From Trichopria drosophilae (Eukaryota; Arthropoda; Insecta; Hymenoptera; Diapriidae): a stretch of DNA of 64,000 nucleotides. Below, one piece after another: positions 34,976-45,431 of this stretch. A model generated the notes under the pieces. The model did no database searches. It was not told where the DNA came from and was given only the letters and a program-made list of their open reading frames with translations. Numbering within the stretch: position 1 is the first letter of the stretch; the number at the start of each line of letters is the position of its first letter. A program made the translations under genes and the position numbers. The stretch spans positions 5,387,001 through 5,451,000 of the forward strand of contig CM059585.1 in assembly GCA_030407085.1 (NCBI GenBank), in the 5' to 3' direction.

Positions 34976-37900
34976 ATGACGCAGAGGAGCATCACGTAAG
35001 TAAATTGTGTTTTTCACCCATTTTCTGCTATTTAAAAATCAAAAAATTTATTGTTATTTTTTTCAGTTCGTTTTTTACGAAATGCACTTCAAAGAAGGAA
35101 TCCAATAACGAAGATGACGATTCAAGGTACGTTCTACTATACTAGTTCAATATCAACACTTTCCAATGCGATGAGGCTCTTTGCGATAGTTTTAAATGCA
35201 TCTTTGCGTATTTTGAACACCAAACCTTTCGTCGTTCCTACGCGCTTTCTCATACCGGCACCTAAACTTGTTTTTAATTATCCACGTCTCGTCAGCAGTA
35301 GCACCGCAAATGTGAAAACTGACCAAGACAGCCCCGGCAACTCGAAACGGAAGAGGGACGAAAGTGCGTCGAGTAACGGATCTACCAGGTATAATATTTC
35401 ATATTACTTGTTCATCAAGTTTAAATAAACGTATCGTGCACATCGCAGATTTCTTCTGGGGTCTTTTTGGGATTGCCTAACAATTTTAACCCTTAAAGCG
35501 ACACCCTACATAAAAATAACACAAAGCGCCATGTGGGGTCGTGGGAGACCCCAATCCGAAGATAATATCGTCTTGCGCGGACAGTTTTCGTTATTTCGTC
35601 TCAACAAAATTACTGGATACTCTCCAAGTATCACTTTACCGCGTAGATAAGTTATCTTGAAAAAAAAATTATTGGTGCTCGTTATAAAAAATGAAATACA
35701 AAAGTGACGTTTTTCCCCAAAAAATTCTTTTTTTGCCCATTTTTCCCCAAAGATTTCTTCTGGGATCTTTTTGGGATTTCCTAACGATTATTTTAAGCCA
35801 TCAATGAATATGATCGTCAGGGGGAAACTCAAAATAATTCAATTTTTTGTATTTTTTTTTAAAGATTTTAGTAAATAATTCCATAAAAATAGCATCTAGA
35901 CCTAATTTACGTCGCAGATTTCTTCTGGGGTCTTTTTGAGATTTCCTGACGAATATTTTAAGCCGTAAATGAAAATGATCGTCAGGGAGAAACTCAAAAT
36001 ACAGTAGTCCTTCCCTTACTCTAATTTGTCCAGTCAAGCAAGATGGCGCCCTTCTTCCCTTATTCTAATTTCCCCCTCTCCCGCACTACTTAGATTTGTA
36101 GTCTCACTTTTTCTTTTGTTGCGCATGCGCCGTTATTTGTATATTTAGAAAATCCACACGTCAACACACGTCAGTGGGGAGAACGCGTGAGGGGAAATAT
36201 TAGAATAGGAGAAGAGACAAAATTAGAATAAGGGAAGACATTAGAATAAGGGAAGGAGTACTGTAATTCAATTTTTTGTATTTTTTTTTAAAGATTTTAG
36301 TAAATATTTCCATAAAAATAGCATCTAGACCTAATTTACATCGCAGATTTCTTCTGGGGTCATTTTGGGATTTCCTAACAATTATTTTAAGCCATCAATG
36401 AAAATGATCGCCAGGGAAAAATTTAATTAACTCAATTTAAAAAATTTTTTCAAAGGTTTTGTAAATATTTCCGTCAAAATAGCATTTAGATCTAGAATTA
36501 AAACTTAATTTTTTAATCAGAAAGACAATCCCGACATGTGTAAACTACAGTAGAACCCCTCTTATTTCTATTGTCCAACCCCTCTTATTTGAATCGTTTC
36601 CCCTCAGGCCTTCCCCCACCGCTCGAGCATCTCGATACAGTTTACAGTGTTTACACCATCAAAGTTGTACAGTGTAAATACCGTTTAACCTAAATTTGCA
36701 AACATGTATAGTCGGTAGACTGATATGTAATGAAATTTCAAATTAATTTAAAATTTTGCATCAAACTCATGATTTACATCATACAAATTATTCGAGAAGC
36801 TGCTAATTTCGTAAAATAAAAGTGCACATTTGAAGGTTAGGATGTTGTCAATTTTTCATGATGTGTATTTCAAGACCTCCACGAAAATTGAAAAGTCTAT
36901 CATTTGCAAAATAGCAATCAAATCCAATATCAGCAGCTTAGTACTGAATTTGAAGTGATCTGAAGCATTCTGGTGACCTCCGATAGTGTTCTTTTGCAGA
37001 GGAGAAGAATCTATCTCCACTGTATACAGTAGCCCTTCTCTTATTCTAATTTGTCCAGACAGGCAAGATGGCGTCTCCTTCTCCTATTCTAATTTGCCGC
37101 CAAAAACGTTTGCACTTTTCTAGGATCTTGTGAGGGGTTTTTACATCAATGTTAATTTACACAATATTATTTATTAGACCGAACTGACTTATAGTTAAAT
37201 GTTTTTGTTTTTAAAAACAGTTTTTTTAGGTTATGTTGTATGCATGAAATCAGATTAGAGGAAGTGAAAAAATTAGAATAAGAGAAGAAGTTAGAATAAG
37301 AGGAATTAGAATAAGAGAAGGACTACTGTATTTTATACTTCACAATACTGTAGGACCTCTCTTATTCTAATTAGTAAAGTTTTTCAAGATGGCGCCAACC
37401 TCTCTTATTCTAATTTTCCCCTTACCCCCACTTACTTTGCTAGCGAGCTTGTGATTCGTGGACAATATTTTTCATTGACTTTTCGTGTGATAGTGGGACA
37501 AGACTTGTGGGGGAACGATTAGAATAAGAGAGACTGGACGATTAGAAAAAGAAAGGTAATTAGAATAAGAGAGATTCGAATAAGAGAGGTCCTACTGTAT
37601 TGGTGCACTGTAAAAAATGGCGGTGTAAAATCACTGAGCGAATTGTAAAATTACACCGTACTGTTACAGTAAAATTATAATTCTATTGAGTATTTTACTA
37701 CGATAAATGTAAATTACTACAAAAGTGGTAAAATTGTTGTTCTGAGAGTACAGTAGAACCTCTCTTATTTCAATTGCCCCTCTTAATTCAATTGTTCAAC
37801 CCCTCTTATTTGAAACGTTTCTCCTCAGGTTTTCTCCCACCACCGCTCGAACATCTCGATACAGTTTACAGTGTTGTACAGTGTAAATACCGTTTAACCT

Positions 37901-40900
37901 AAATTCGCAAACATGTACAGTCGGTAGACAGATATGTAATGAAATTTCAAATTAATTTAAAATGTTGCATCAAACTCATGATTTACATCATACAAATTAT
38001 TCGAGAAGCTGCTAATTTCGTAAAATAAAAGTGCACATTTGAAGGTTAGGATGTTGTCAATTTTTAATGATGTGTATTTCAAGACCTCCACAAAAATTGA
38101 AAAGTCTTTCATTTGCAAAATAACAAACAAATCCAATATCATCAGCTTAGTACTGAATTTGAAGTGATCTGAAGCTTTCATTAATCATATTTGCAATTTT
38201 TTGGTTAAATATTGTCTCCTATATTCATTTCGGTCTTAATCACAGTGTATTTGTTTGTAAAACAAAAAATTATTGAAACATAATTATATGTAATAAAGTG
38301 CATAATGTAAATTTAAAATGTTTATTTCTACACTCGAATGCAGATATAAATGACCATAAATAAATGCGAAATGTTGCAGTCTTTATTTATTACTCGTTAC
38401 ATTTTTATCCAAATTTAAAATTCTCTACACATTTTTCAGATAAATTAATAATTCAACTCTAAAATATAAACGATGTCTAACAAAAATAAAAAGATATCAT
38501 ATACAGTAAAACCCCTCTTACTTGAACACTCGCTTTCTTTAACACCTCGTCTATTTGAACAAAATAACCTCGTTTATTTGAACGATTTCTACTTCCCCTT
38601 ACCCCCACAACTCGCTCTTACGCGGGTGCAAATCCCAATGTGCGTGCGCTACTCACGCCGGACGGGTATATAGGAGTGGGGACAACTGTAAGCGTTCATT
38701 ATTATACCATGGTTCAAATAAACAGGGTTGGAGGGGAAATGCTGGCTCGACCCTGTTCAAGTAAGAGAGTTACTTGTACAAGTTACACTGTACAGTGTCC
38801 CTCCCCTTATTTTAACTTCAATTATTTTAAATGCGTCCTTTATTTTAACTTTTTTTCGTCCCTTATATTAACTTCTTCCCCTTGTGAGTTCCCCCACCAT
38901 TCACTATTTGAAAGTGTTTAAGAGTGCGGACTGCTGTTTGCGCTTGCGCAAACGGGTGAAGGAGGACATCACTATATCTCCTCTCACTGTTTTTATTCTG
39001 TCATACTGCCAGTCGTGAGGATGAGGGGAAGCGGTAAAATAAGGGAAGAAGCCGCCATTTTCCTTGACTCGAAAAGTTGAAATAAGGGAAGGGCCATTGT
39101 ATTATCATCCACTATTAAAGCGTTAAGTAGAGTAAGGGGGTAAGGGGAAATTTCAAATCAGAGGGGTCGGCGCCATCTTGAAAACCATGACCTCTTGAAA
39201 TAAGGGGGCTTCTACTGTACTTTTATACTTTTTAATTCAAAAGATGTTCAAAAATAACTAAAAATAAGTAGATTTTATTTTTTTTGTTGTTGTAAATTTT
39301 TTTTTAATAATGTGATTATTCGTGACAAAATTACTATAGGACGAGTTGTACCTTATTAGAGTATCTGTAAAAAAAAATGTTTATGGAAATATTTACTAAA
39401 ATCTTAAAAAACAATACAAATAATCGAATTATTTTGAGTTTCCCCCTGACGATCATTTTCATTGACCGCTTAAAATAATCGTCAGGAAATCCCAAAAATA
39501 CCCCAGAAGAAATCTGCGATGTAAATTAGGTCTAGATGCTATTTTTATGGAAATATTTACTGAAATCTTTAAACAAAAATACAAAAAATTTAATAACAGT
39601 ACTCCTTCCCTTATTCTAATGTCTTCCCTTATTCTAATTTTGTCTCTTCTCCTATTCTAATATTTCCCCTCACGCGTTCTCCCCACTGACGTGTGTTGAC
39701 GTGTGGATTTTCTAAATATACAAAAACGGCGCATGCGCAACAAAAGAAAAAGAGATAATAGTGAGACTACAAATCTAAGTAGTGGGGGAGATGGGGAAAT
39801 TAGAATAAGGGAAGAAGGGCGCCATCTTGCTTGACTGGACAAATTAGAATAAGGGAAGGACTACTGTATTTTGAGTTTCTCCCTGACGATCATTTTCATT
39901 TACGGCTTAAAATAATCGTCAGGAAATTCCAAAAAGACCCCAGAAGAAATCTGCGATGTAAATTAGGTTTAGATGCTATTTCTATGGAAATATTTACTAA
40001 AATCTTTAAAAAGAAATACAAAAAATTGAATTATTTTGAGTTTTCCCCCCACGATCATTTTCATTGACGGCTTAAAATAATCGTTAGGAAATCCCAAAAA
40101 GACTCCAGAAGAAATCTGCGATGTAAATTAGTTCTAGATGCTATTTTTGTGGAAATATTTATTAAAATCTTAAAAAAAAAAATACAAAAAATTGAATTAT
40201 TTTGAGTTTCCCCCTGACGATCATTTTCATTGACGGCTTAAAATAATCGTTAGGCAATCCCAAAAAGACCCCAGAAGACATCTGCGATGTGCACAATACT
40301 TTTATTTAAACTCGATCGAAGTTCACCTTGTTTTGTTTGATAAACTAATACTATCGTATTCCTTAGTCCACCTGCCAAGAAATCTGCAACACCAAAAGGA
40401 AAGAAATCTTTAACTCCGTCGAATAAAAAACCTGGTAAATTAATTAAATATTTTTTTGTTATTGTCGTTTTATTAATTTTATTGAACATTTAGCAGCAAA
40501 GAAGGAAAAAACTAAAAGTCCAAGAGTAAAAAAAGAAACTAAAAAGACAGAAACAAAAAATAAAAAGGAACAGAAAAATGAAAAAACTAAAACTGTCGTT
40601 TCCAAAACTGCTGAAAAAGAAAATGAAAAAGCAGCCGTCAATGAGTCGATCGAAGATGTATCAATGGAAGAAGACGTCGAAACACCAGAAGAAAAATCTG
40701 ATAAGAAAATAAATGGTGCAAAAGCAAGTAAAGATTCCGAAATGAAGAAAAATGTTGCAAAGAAACGGTCGAGGATTCTCGAAGTTTCTGATTCAAGTGA
40801 CGATGAAGGACACCTAAAGCTTGAAGACAGTCCGGTAAAAAAAGAGGAATCCAAAGAACAAAATGATAAATCCGAGGACGATGATGAAACTGAAAAAAAA

Positions 40901-43900
40901 TCTGCAGAAAAAAATGAGAAATCTGATGAAGAAAAGTCTGAAGAAGAAGAAGAAAAACCTAAAGAAGAAAAGAAAGTTAAAGGAAGAAAATCAACTCCGA
41001 AACGTCTAAAGAAAGAAGAGAAAACTCCGAAAGGAAAGAAAACTCTGAATAAGAAAGAAAAAACTCCAAAATCGGATAAAAAGAAAGACGTCAAAAAAGA
41101 AGAAAAATCTGAAGAAGAAAAAGAAGAAAAATCTGAAGAAGAAAAAAAAGAAAAATCTGAAATAAAAGAAGAAAAACCAACGAAAGTTCATAGTTTCTTC
41201 GGTAAGTAAATATTTTCATCAATAATTATCAATTTTACATAACCTCTTTTTTTTTAGCTCCAAAATCTAAAGATACAACAGATAAAAATAAAAATCCTGG
41301 TCTTTCTTACAATCCAAGCATAAGTAAATATCATCCAATCGACAGTGCATTTTGGAAACACGGAGAAAAGTACGTAAAAGTATCTTCAAAAAAAAAGCAA
41401 AAATATAATGAAAATTTCATTTTAGAGTTCCGTACATTGCATTGACGAGGACATTGGAATTAATCGAAGATACTAGCGCCAGATTAAAAATTGTTGAAAT
41501 CTTATCGAATTATTTCCGTTCCGTTATTGTTTTAAGTCCCAACGATTTAATTCCAAGCGTTTATCTTTGTCTTAATCAACTTGGTCCTGCGTACGAAGGT
41601 AAGTTTACATTAAGATTTCATCGTTGCTGTTTAATTACAATTTAATTATTTAAGGTCTTGAATTGGGAGTTGCTGAAACTGGATTAATTAAAGCTATTGC
41701 TCAATGTACCGGTCGGACTCCAGCGCAGATTAAAGCTGACTTGCACGAAGTTGGGGATTTAGGTCTTGTTGCAGAAGGAAGTCGATCGAATCAGCGTGTA
41801 ATGTTCCAACCACCGCCATTAACAGTTTCGACTGTGTTTGCAAAATTGAAAGATATTGCAACATCGTCTGGAAAAGATGTAAGTTTTGTTAAACAAAATT
41901 TTCTTCAGAGTTAGTAAAAACTTTTTTATTTCAGTCTGGAACTAAAAAGATTGATAAGATCCAATCGTTGTTTGTTGCGTGCAGACACACCGAAGCGAGA
42001 TACTTGATTAGAATTCTGGCAGGAAAATTAAGAATCGGTTTGGCGGAACAATCCGTCATTCAGGTAATTTATTTAATTTTAAACTACATTGCTGTTAGTT
42101 ATTGATGTAAATGGCTGCCGTACATATAGTACTAGTGTTTGTTTTTTCTCTGGTTTAATTATTGTTTAGTTGAATTTAGTATAGCTGTAAAATTCTAAAA
42201 GTGTCGCAATTAATATTTGAAGCATCGTGCAATTCAGAGACTATTGATCTACATACTCGAGTTAGTTCCTTAGAAGAATTTGAAAAGACATCACAGTCAA
42301 CACTACCTGAAGATGAGCAACGTGAAAGAAGCATTCGTTCAACCAATATTATCTGTTACAATTTGAAAGAAAATACATTGAACAATCAAGTTCAAGCATT
42401 ATGGCTTTTGAAAAATAGAACATTATTTGATAAATTTAACGTACAAATCAATAATGATGTTTCTAAAACGTTTTTAGAACGTTCCAGAAACGTTCCTAAA
42501 ACGTTAAATGTCTGCAACTTTTACGGAACGTTTTATAAACGTTTCATCCATGTTGCAGACATTTAACGTTTTAGGAACGTTTCTGGAACATTCTAAAAAC
42601 GTTTTAGCAACATTTGGGTCCTAAGCAAGCTGAAAACTACCTTAAACGAGCGTATATCAAAAGGCGAGAAAGATCTTACAATAAGATTCATCCGTGGAAC
42701 TCCTCAAATAACTTCTAAGACTAGCAAAAAAAAAAACTAGTTATACATCGATTCTGAAGAACTTGTGAATATGATACAATTTGAAACTCCTACGTATGGG
42801 CTGCGTTAATTAAATTTACTCCCAACTACACAGAAATAAAAAAATGGTTAATGGAACCACGAAAAAATAGTAAAATCGATTTTAACCTCTTAAGTAGTAG
42901 AATTAACTATATGTAAGGTTAAAGTCGATATTTGAGGTTATGTACAAACCATTTAACCATCGGAAAATAGTAAATGGAACAATTTTATTGTACCATATAT
43001 TTACGCGTTTTACTATTACAAAAAGGTTCCGTTAACTATTTCTTTTCTCTCTGTGTACCAACGTAATCAAGAAATTTTATTCTCAACTCTCCGATGCTCA
43101 GATTTTGTCGTAAGTTCAACGAACTCTATCGGAATGGAAGAATAAACTTCTATGCTCTAAAGGACCTTCAACTTCCTACGGCTGTGCTTAGAATAAAGTC
43201 TTCACTAAGAGAATATTAATATTTAGTTTATTGAATTTATGATATATACGTTATTTCTATTATGTTTTTCATATAAATTGTTTTACTTCGGGCAGTCTAT
43301 TGTTATGTTTTATAATTATTCACACATGTAATTTATGGGCATTGTCCCGTTTAAAAATAAAAATAAATAAATTGTAGGCCTTGGCGTTGGCATGCGCAAT
43401 GACTCCTCCAGAGCAGGAGTATCCGCCAGAGATTTTAGACGGCAGTAAAAAACTATCGACGGATAAATTCAAACAAAAGTATGACGAAGTTGCACTGATT
43501 CTTAAGACAACGTATTGCGAATGTCCGAACTTTGAAAAGATCGTACCAGTACTGTTGGAGAAGGGAGTGAAGGCGTTGCCGGAAAGCTGCAAGTTGACGC
43601 CTGGAATTCCGTTGAAACCGATGTTGGCGCATCCGACTAAGGGAGTGCAAGAAGTTTTGAGTCGATTTGACGGTTTGAAATTCACATGCGAATGGAAGTA
43701 CGACGGAGAAAGAGCACAGGTAAAATAATTTTTAGGTTAAGAGTTTCAGGATTAATTCATGTAATTTATGCCCCGTTTACGAGATAACATGTCGGGTTTA
43801 TTTTCAAATGTAGTCTTGTTCTATACATGTCGAATGCAAGTCTTGACCCCCTGTGGACTTGTCCGCTTGGAGGGGATGATGAGAAAGCTTGCGAGGATTT

Positions 43901-45171
43901 GAGACACAAATCGTGTCCAATCGTGCTTATGTACCTCTGAGGTGCTTGCACGTAAAGCTGAGCCATTTTTTATGTACTTTTCAGATTCATATTACGGAGA
44001 AAGGAACGGTTAATATCTACAGTAGAAATCAAGAGAACAATACAACAAAATATCCGGATATTATTTCGAGAATCAACAATACTAAAGGTGACGAAGTGAA
44101 GAGTTGCGTGTTGGATTGCGAAGCTGTTGCGTGGGATAAAGAGAAGAAACAGATTCTTCCGTTCCAAGTTCTCAGTACGAGGAAACGGAAGGATGCGAAT
44201 GAATCGGATATTAAAGTTCAAGTTTGCGTCTTCATGTTTGATCTTTTGTACTTCAATGGGGAAGCATTGGTGAAGAAACCGTTCAGTCATCGTCGACAAT
44301 TGTTGAAAGATAATTTCAAGGAAGTCGAAGGCGAATGGTGTTTTGCAACGAGTATGGATACTAAAACAATGGAAGAAGTACAAGAATTCCTGGAAGAATC
44401 TGTAAAAGGTATTTTTTTAAATGTTTTCAATATAGAATACTAACAAATAAAATTTTAGGGAACTGCGAAGGTTTGATGGTGAAAACATTAGAGGAGGAAG
44501 CAACATACGAGATTGCTAAAAGATCTCGAAACTGGTTGAAACTGAAAAAAGATTATTTGGAAGGAGTCGGGGATACTTTGGATGTTGTCGTAATCGGAGG
44601 TTATTTGGGTAAAGGTAAACGTACCGGAACTTACGGTGGTTTCCTTCTAGCTTGCTACGATCAGGAAAACGAAGAATATCAAAGTCTTTGCAAGGTAAAA
44701 TTTCTAAATTAAACATAAACAAAAGATTAATAGGATTTTTTTTTTAGATTGGGACAGGATTCAGCGAAGAAAGTCTACAAAAACACACTGAATTTTTGAA
44801 AGAACATATTATATCAGAAGCAAAATCTTACTATCGATACGACACCAGTCACGAGCCAGATCACTGGTTCGACGCTGTCCAAGTTTGGGAAATTAAAGCA
44901 GCAGATTTATCCCTTTCACCAGTCCATCGAGCTGCGTCAGGAATTGTAAGTTTTATCTGCCATAAATTCTATTTTATTACTAACTTTACAATTAATTTAG
45001 GTCGATCCGGATAAAGGAATTTCCCTGCGGTTTCCACGGTTTATAAGAATACGAGAAGATAAGAATGTCGAAGATGCAACATCTGCGCAGCAAGTCGCAG
45101 ACATGTACAACAGTCAAGAACAAATAAAAAATCAAACTTCATCCGCGACTGCGGAAGAAGATTTTTACTAG
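34976..45171 (+). CDS. LIG1: DNA ligase 1 (ATP-dependent), 14 exons
   Basis: Nuclear DNA ligase that seals Okazaki fragments and repair nicks using ATP. Exons: 34976-34995, 35067-35126, 35296-35388, 40367-40434, 40494-41201, 41258-41369, 41426-41598, 41655-41878, 41935-42063, 43378-43719, 43985-44408, 44459-44694, 44748-44945, 45001-45171. All junctions are GT-AG and phases join in frame to 2958 nt, giving 985 aa (human LIG1 is 919). Residues 3-10 (QRSITSFF) are a PCNA-binding PIP box, which supports this start. Residues ~50-315 are Lys/Glu-rich low complexity, with a second HSFF near the end of exon 5. The DNA-binding domain is in exons 6-10. The catalytic lysine is Lys636 in KYDGER. Further motifs are [38 protein letters not shown] and [11 protein letters not shown]. 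Exons 3 and 5 begin at NAGNAG tandem acceptors, so 983-985 aa are possible. Exons 1-4 are tiny and embedded in MITE-rich DNA; intron 3 is 4978 bp. Confidence 0.96.
35411..36530. repeat. Left inverted arm of intron 3 (~165-bp units)
   Basis: Units share CATCGCAGATTTCTTCTGGG, TCTTTTTGGGATTTCC, AATGATCGTCAGGG and AATAGCATCTAGACCTAA. Part of the first unit is replaced by unrelated sequence at ~35490-35750 (GAGACCCCAATCCGAAG region). The arm matches 39380-40320 in reverse, starting TTCATCAAGTTTAAATAAAC against GTTTAAATAAAA-type sequence at the far end. The MITE at 36002-36263 sits inside one unit. Confidence 0.8.
36002..36263. mobile_element. pogo-like MITE, CCTTCCCTTA family
   Basis: 262 bp with TA on both sides. 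Starts CAGTAGTCCTTCCCTTACTC and ends AATAAGGGAAGGAGTACTG. Inside the left end is CAAGATGGCGCCC, then TTCCCTTATTCTAATTTCCC. It lies at the same position within the ~165-bp unit as the inverted copy at 39597-39866 and shares its flanking variant GGGAGAAACTC. Confidence 0.85.
36548..37022. mobile_element. pogo-like MITE, inverted duplicate of 34131-34532
   Basis: 475 bp from CAGTAGAACCCCTCTTATTT to GAATCTATCTCCACTG, followed by TA. Internal phrases (ATTTACATCATACAAATTAT, GGTGACCTCCGATAGTG) are the complement of those in the upstream element. Confidence 0.75.
37027..37328. mobile_element. pogo-like MITE, inverted duplicate of 33825-34126
   Basis: 302 bp, TA on both sides. Starts CAGTAGCCCTTCTCTTATTC and ends AATAAGAGAAGGACTACTG. 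CAAGATGGCGTC lies ~35 bp inside the left end, followed by TTCTCCTATTCTAATTTGCC. Confidence 0.87.
37348..37597. mobile_element. pogo-like MITE, inverted duplicate of 33560-33805
   Basis: 250 bp. The left end is CTGTAGGACCTCTCTTATTC (changed from CAGT, matching the changed right end of the upstream copy), and the right end is GAGAGGTCCTACTG with TA. It contains TCAAGATGGCGCCAACCTCT and TTCCCCTTACCCCCACTT. Confidence 0.87.
38504..38777. mobile_element. pogo-like MITE, CAGTAAAACCCCTCTTACTT family
   Basis: 274 bp with TA on both sides. The left end is as named, and the right end is TTCAAGTAAGAGAGTTACTTG. Internal copies of TTGAAC motifs repeat the terminal sequence. It is inserted into the larger MITE at 37751-39217. 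Confidence 0.8.
38794..39099. mobile_element. pogo-like MITE, CCCTCCCCTTATTTTAA family
   Basis: 306 bp. Starts CAGTGTCCCTCCCCTTATTT and ends AATAAGGGAAGGGCCATTG, then TA. GCCGCCATTTTCCTTGACTC near the right end corresponds to the YY1-like site. Second copy at 49920-50227. Confidence 0.85.
39380..40320. repeat. Right inverted arm of intron 3 (~165-bp units)
   Basis: Reverse-complement counterpart of 35411-36410. The phrase CCCAAAAAGACCCCAGAAGA recurs at ~39928 and ~40258 (with a CTCC variant at ~40093), i.e. every ~165 bp. The next one back is at ~39489, a gap of ~439 bp, equal to one unit plus the inserted MITE. Confidence 0.8.
39597..39866. mobile_element. pogo-like MITE, inverted duplicate of 36002-36263
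   Basis: About 270 bp. Starts CAGTACTCCTTCCCTTATTC and ends AATAAGGGAAGGACTACTG, then TA. GGGCGCCATCTTGCTTGACT lies near the right end. The left flank is AA instead of TA, through mutation. Confidence 0.85.
42462..42605. mobile_element. AACGTT-rich hairpin element
   Basis: An inverted repeat around ~42534: CCTAAAACGTTAAATGTCTG on the left and CAGACATTTAACGTTTTAGG on the right, continued outward by GAACGTTCCAGAAACGTT against AACGTTTCTGGAACATTC. The six-base palindrome AACGTT occurs nine times in about 140 bp. Confidence 0.8.
42829..43055. mobile_element. CACAGA-ended MITE
   Basis: About 227 bp with TA on both sides. Left end CACAGAAATAAAAAAATGGT, right end TTTCTTTTCTCTCTGTG. Inner pairs include GGTTAATGGAACC against GGTTCCGTTAACTATT. 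Ends resemble the CACGGAGAAAAAT element at 56169-56479. Confidence 0.7.
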
Positions 45172-45431
45172 AATTATCGAAACGAATTTACTGCTTTTGA
45201 CCAACCGTTTACTGGCTAAACGTAATATCGGGAACTTAAAATCAGACGAATGTAAATAAATGTTGCTATTGTTTTGTGGACAAATTTTTTCGATTATTTT
45301 TTTATACCATTATTTGGTCGTCAGCTGTAAATAATTATGTACTTAGGTTTATTTCGTAGCGTTTAATAAAATGTATATGTAGTAAGTCCCATGTGTCAAA
45401 ATAATTCATTTGTTTAATTAGTGACAATAAA
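45172..45431 (+). terminator. LIG1 3' UTR and ND-49 promoter interval
   Basis: Only 260 bp separate the LIG1 stop from the next start codon. AATAAA signals lie at ~45254, ~45367 and ~45427 (GTAAATAAATG, TTTAATAAAATG, GACAATAAAATG). The first is the likely LIG1 poly(A) signal; the last abuts the ND-49 ATG. The ND-49 promoter must lie within this gap or the LIG1 3' end. Confidence 0.55.

Larger units (their letters stand above)
37751..39217. mobile_element. pogo-like MITE (TTATTTCAA family), inverted duplicate
   Basis: Left end CAGTAGAACCTCTCTTATTT; right end AATAAGGGGGCTTCTACTG with TA. It carries GGCGCCATCTTGAAAACCAT near the right end. It is the reverse copy of 31608-33407 but lacks the 940-bp foldback, and instead has two other MITEs side by side at 38504-38777 and 38794-39099. 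The open frame 38181-37957 mirrors one in the upstream copies and is not a gene. Confidence 0.8.
35389..40366 (+). other. LIG1 intron 3, filled by inverted duplications
   Basis: A 4978-bp intron between the 93-nt exon 3 and the 68-nt exon 4, made almost entirely of repeats. Inverted arms of ~165-bp units lie at each end (35411-~36410 and ~39380-40320), with a cluster of CAGT-ended MITEs between them. Only about 22 nt at the donor side and 46 nt at the acceptor side lie outside the arms, so the ancestral intron was probably about 70 nt. Confidence 0.8.
42064..43377 (+). other. LIG1 intron 9 with LINE-like remnant and two MITEs
   Basis: The open stretch at ~42201-42460 translates to sequence containing [20 protein letters not shown] then [18 protein letters not shown]. 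This resembles the coiled-coil to globular transition of non-LTR retrotransposon first ORFs (DRxRRxxNIIIxxLPE-type). It is interrupted by the hairpin at ~42462-42605 and resumes as [20 protein letters not shown] before a poly-A-like tract at ~42727. A second MITE lies at 42829-43055. Confidence 0.5.

Noticed and set aside
35051..35428. A 125-codon frame covering LIG1 exons 2 and 3
   Set aside because: It reads through introns. The splice sites and the PIP-box joining of exons 1 and 2 show that only short parts of it are coding.
40459..41191. Long Ser/Phe-rich minus-strand frames opposite LIG1 exon 5
   Set aside because: They are the antisense of the Lys/Glu-rich coding exon, which is supported by splice sites and family context.
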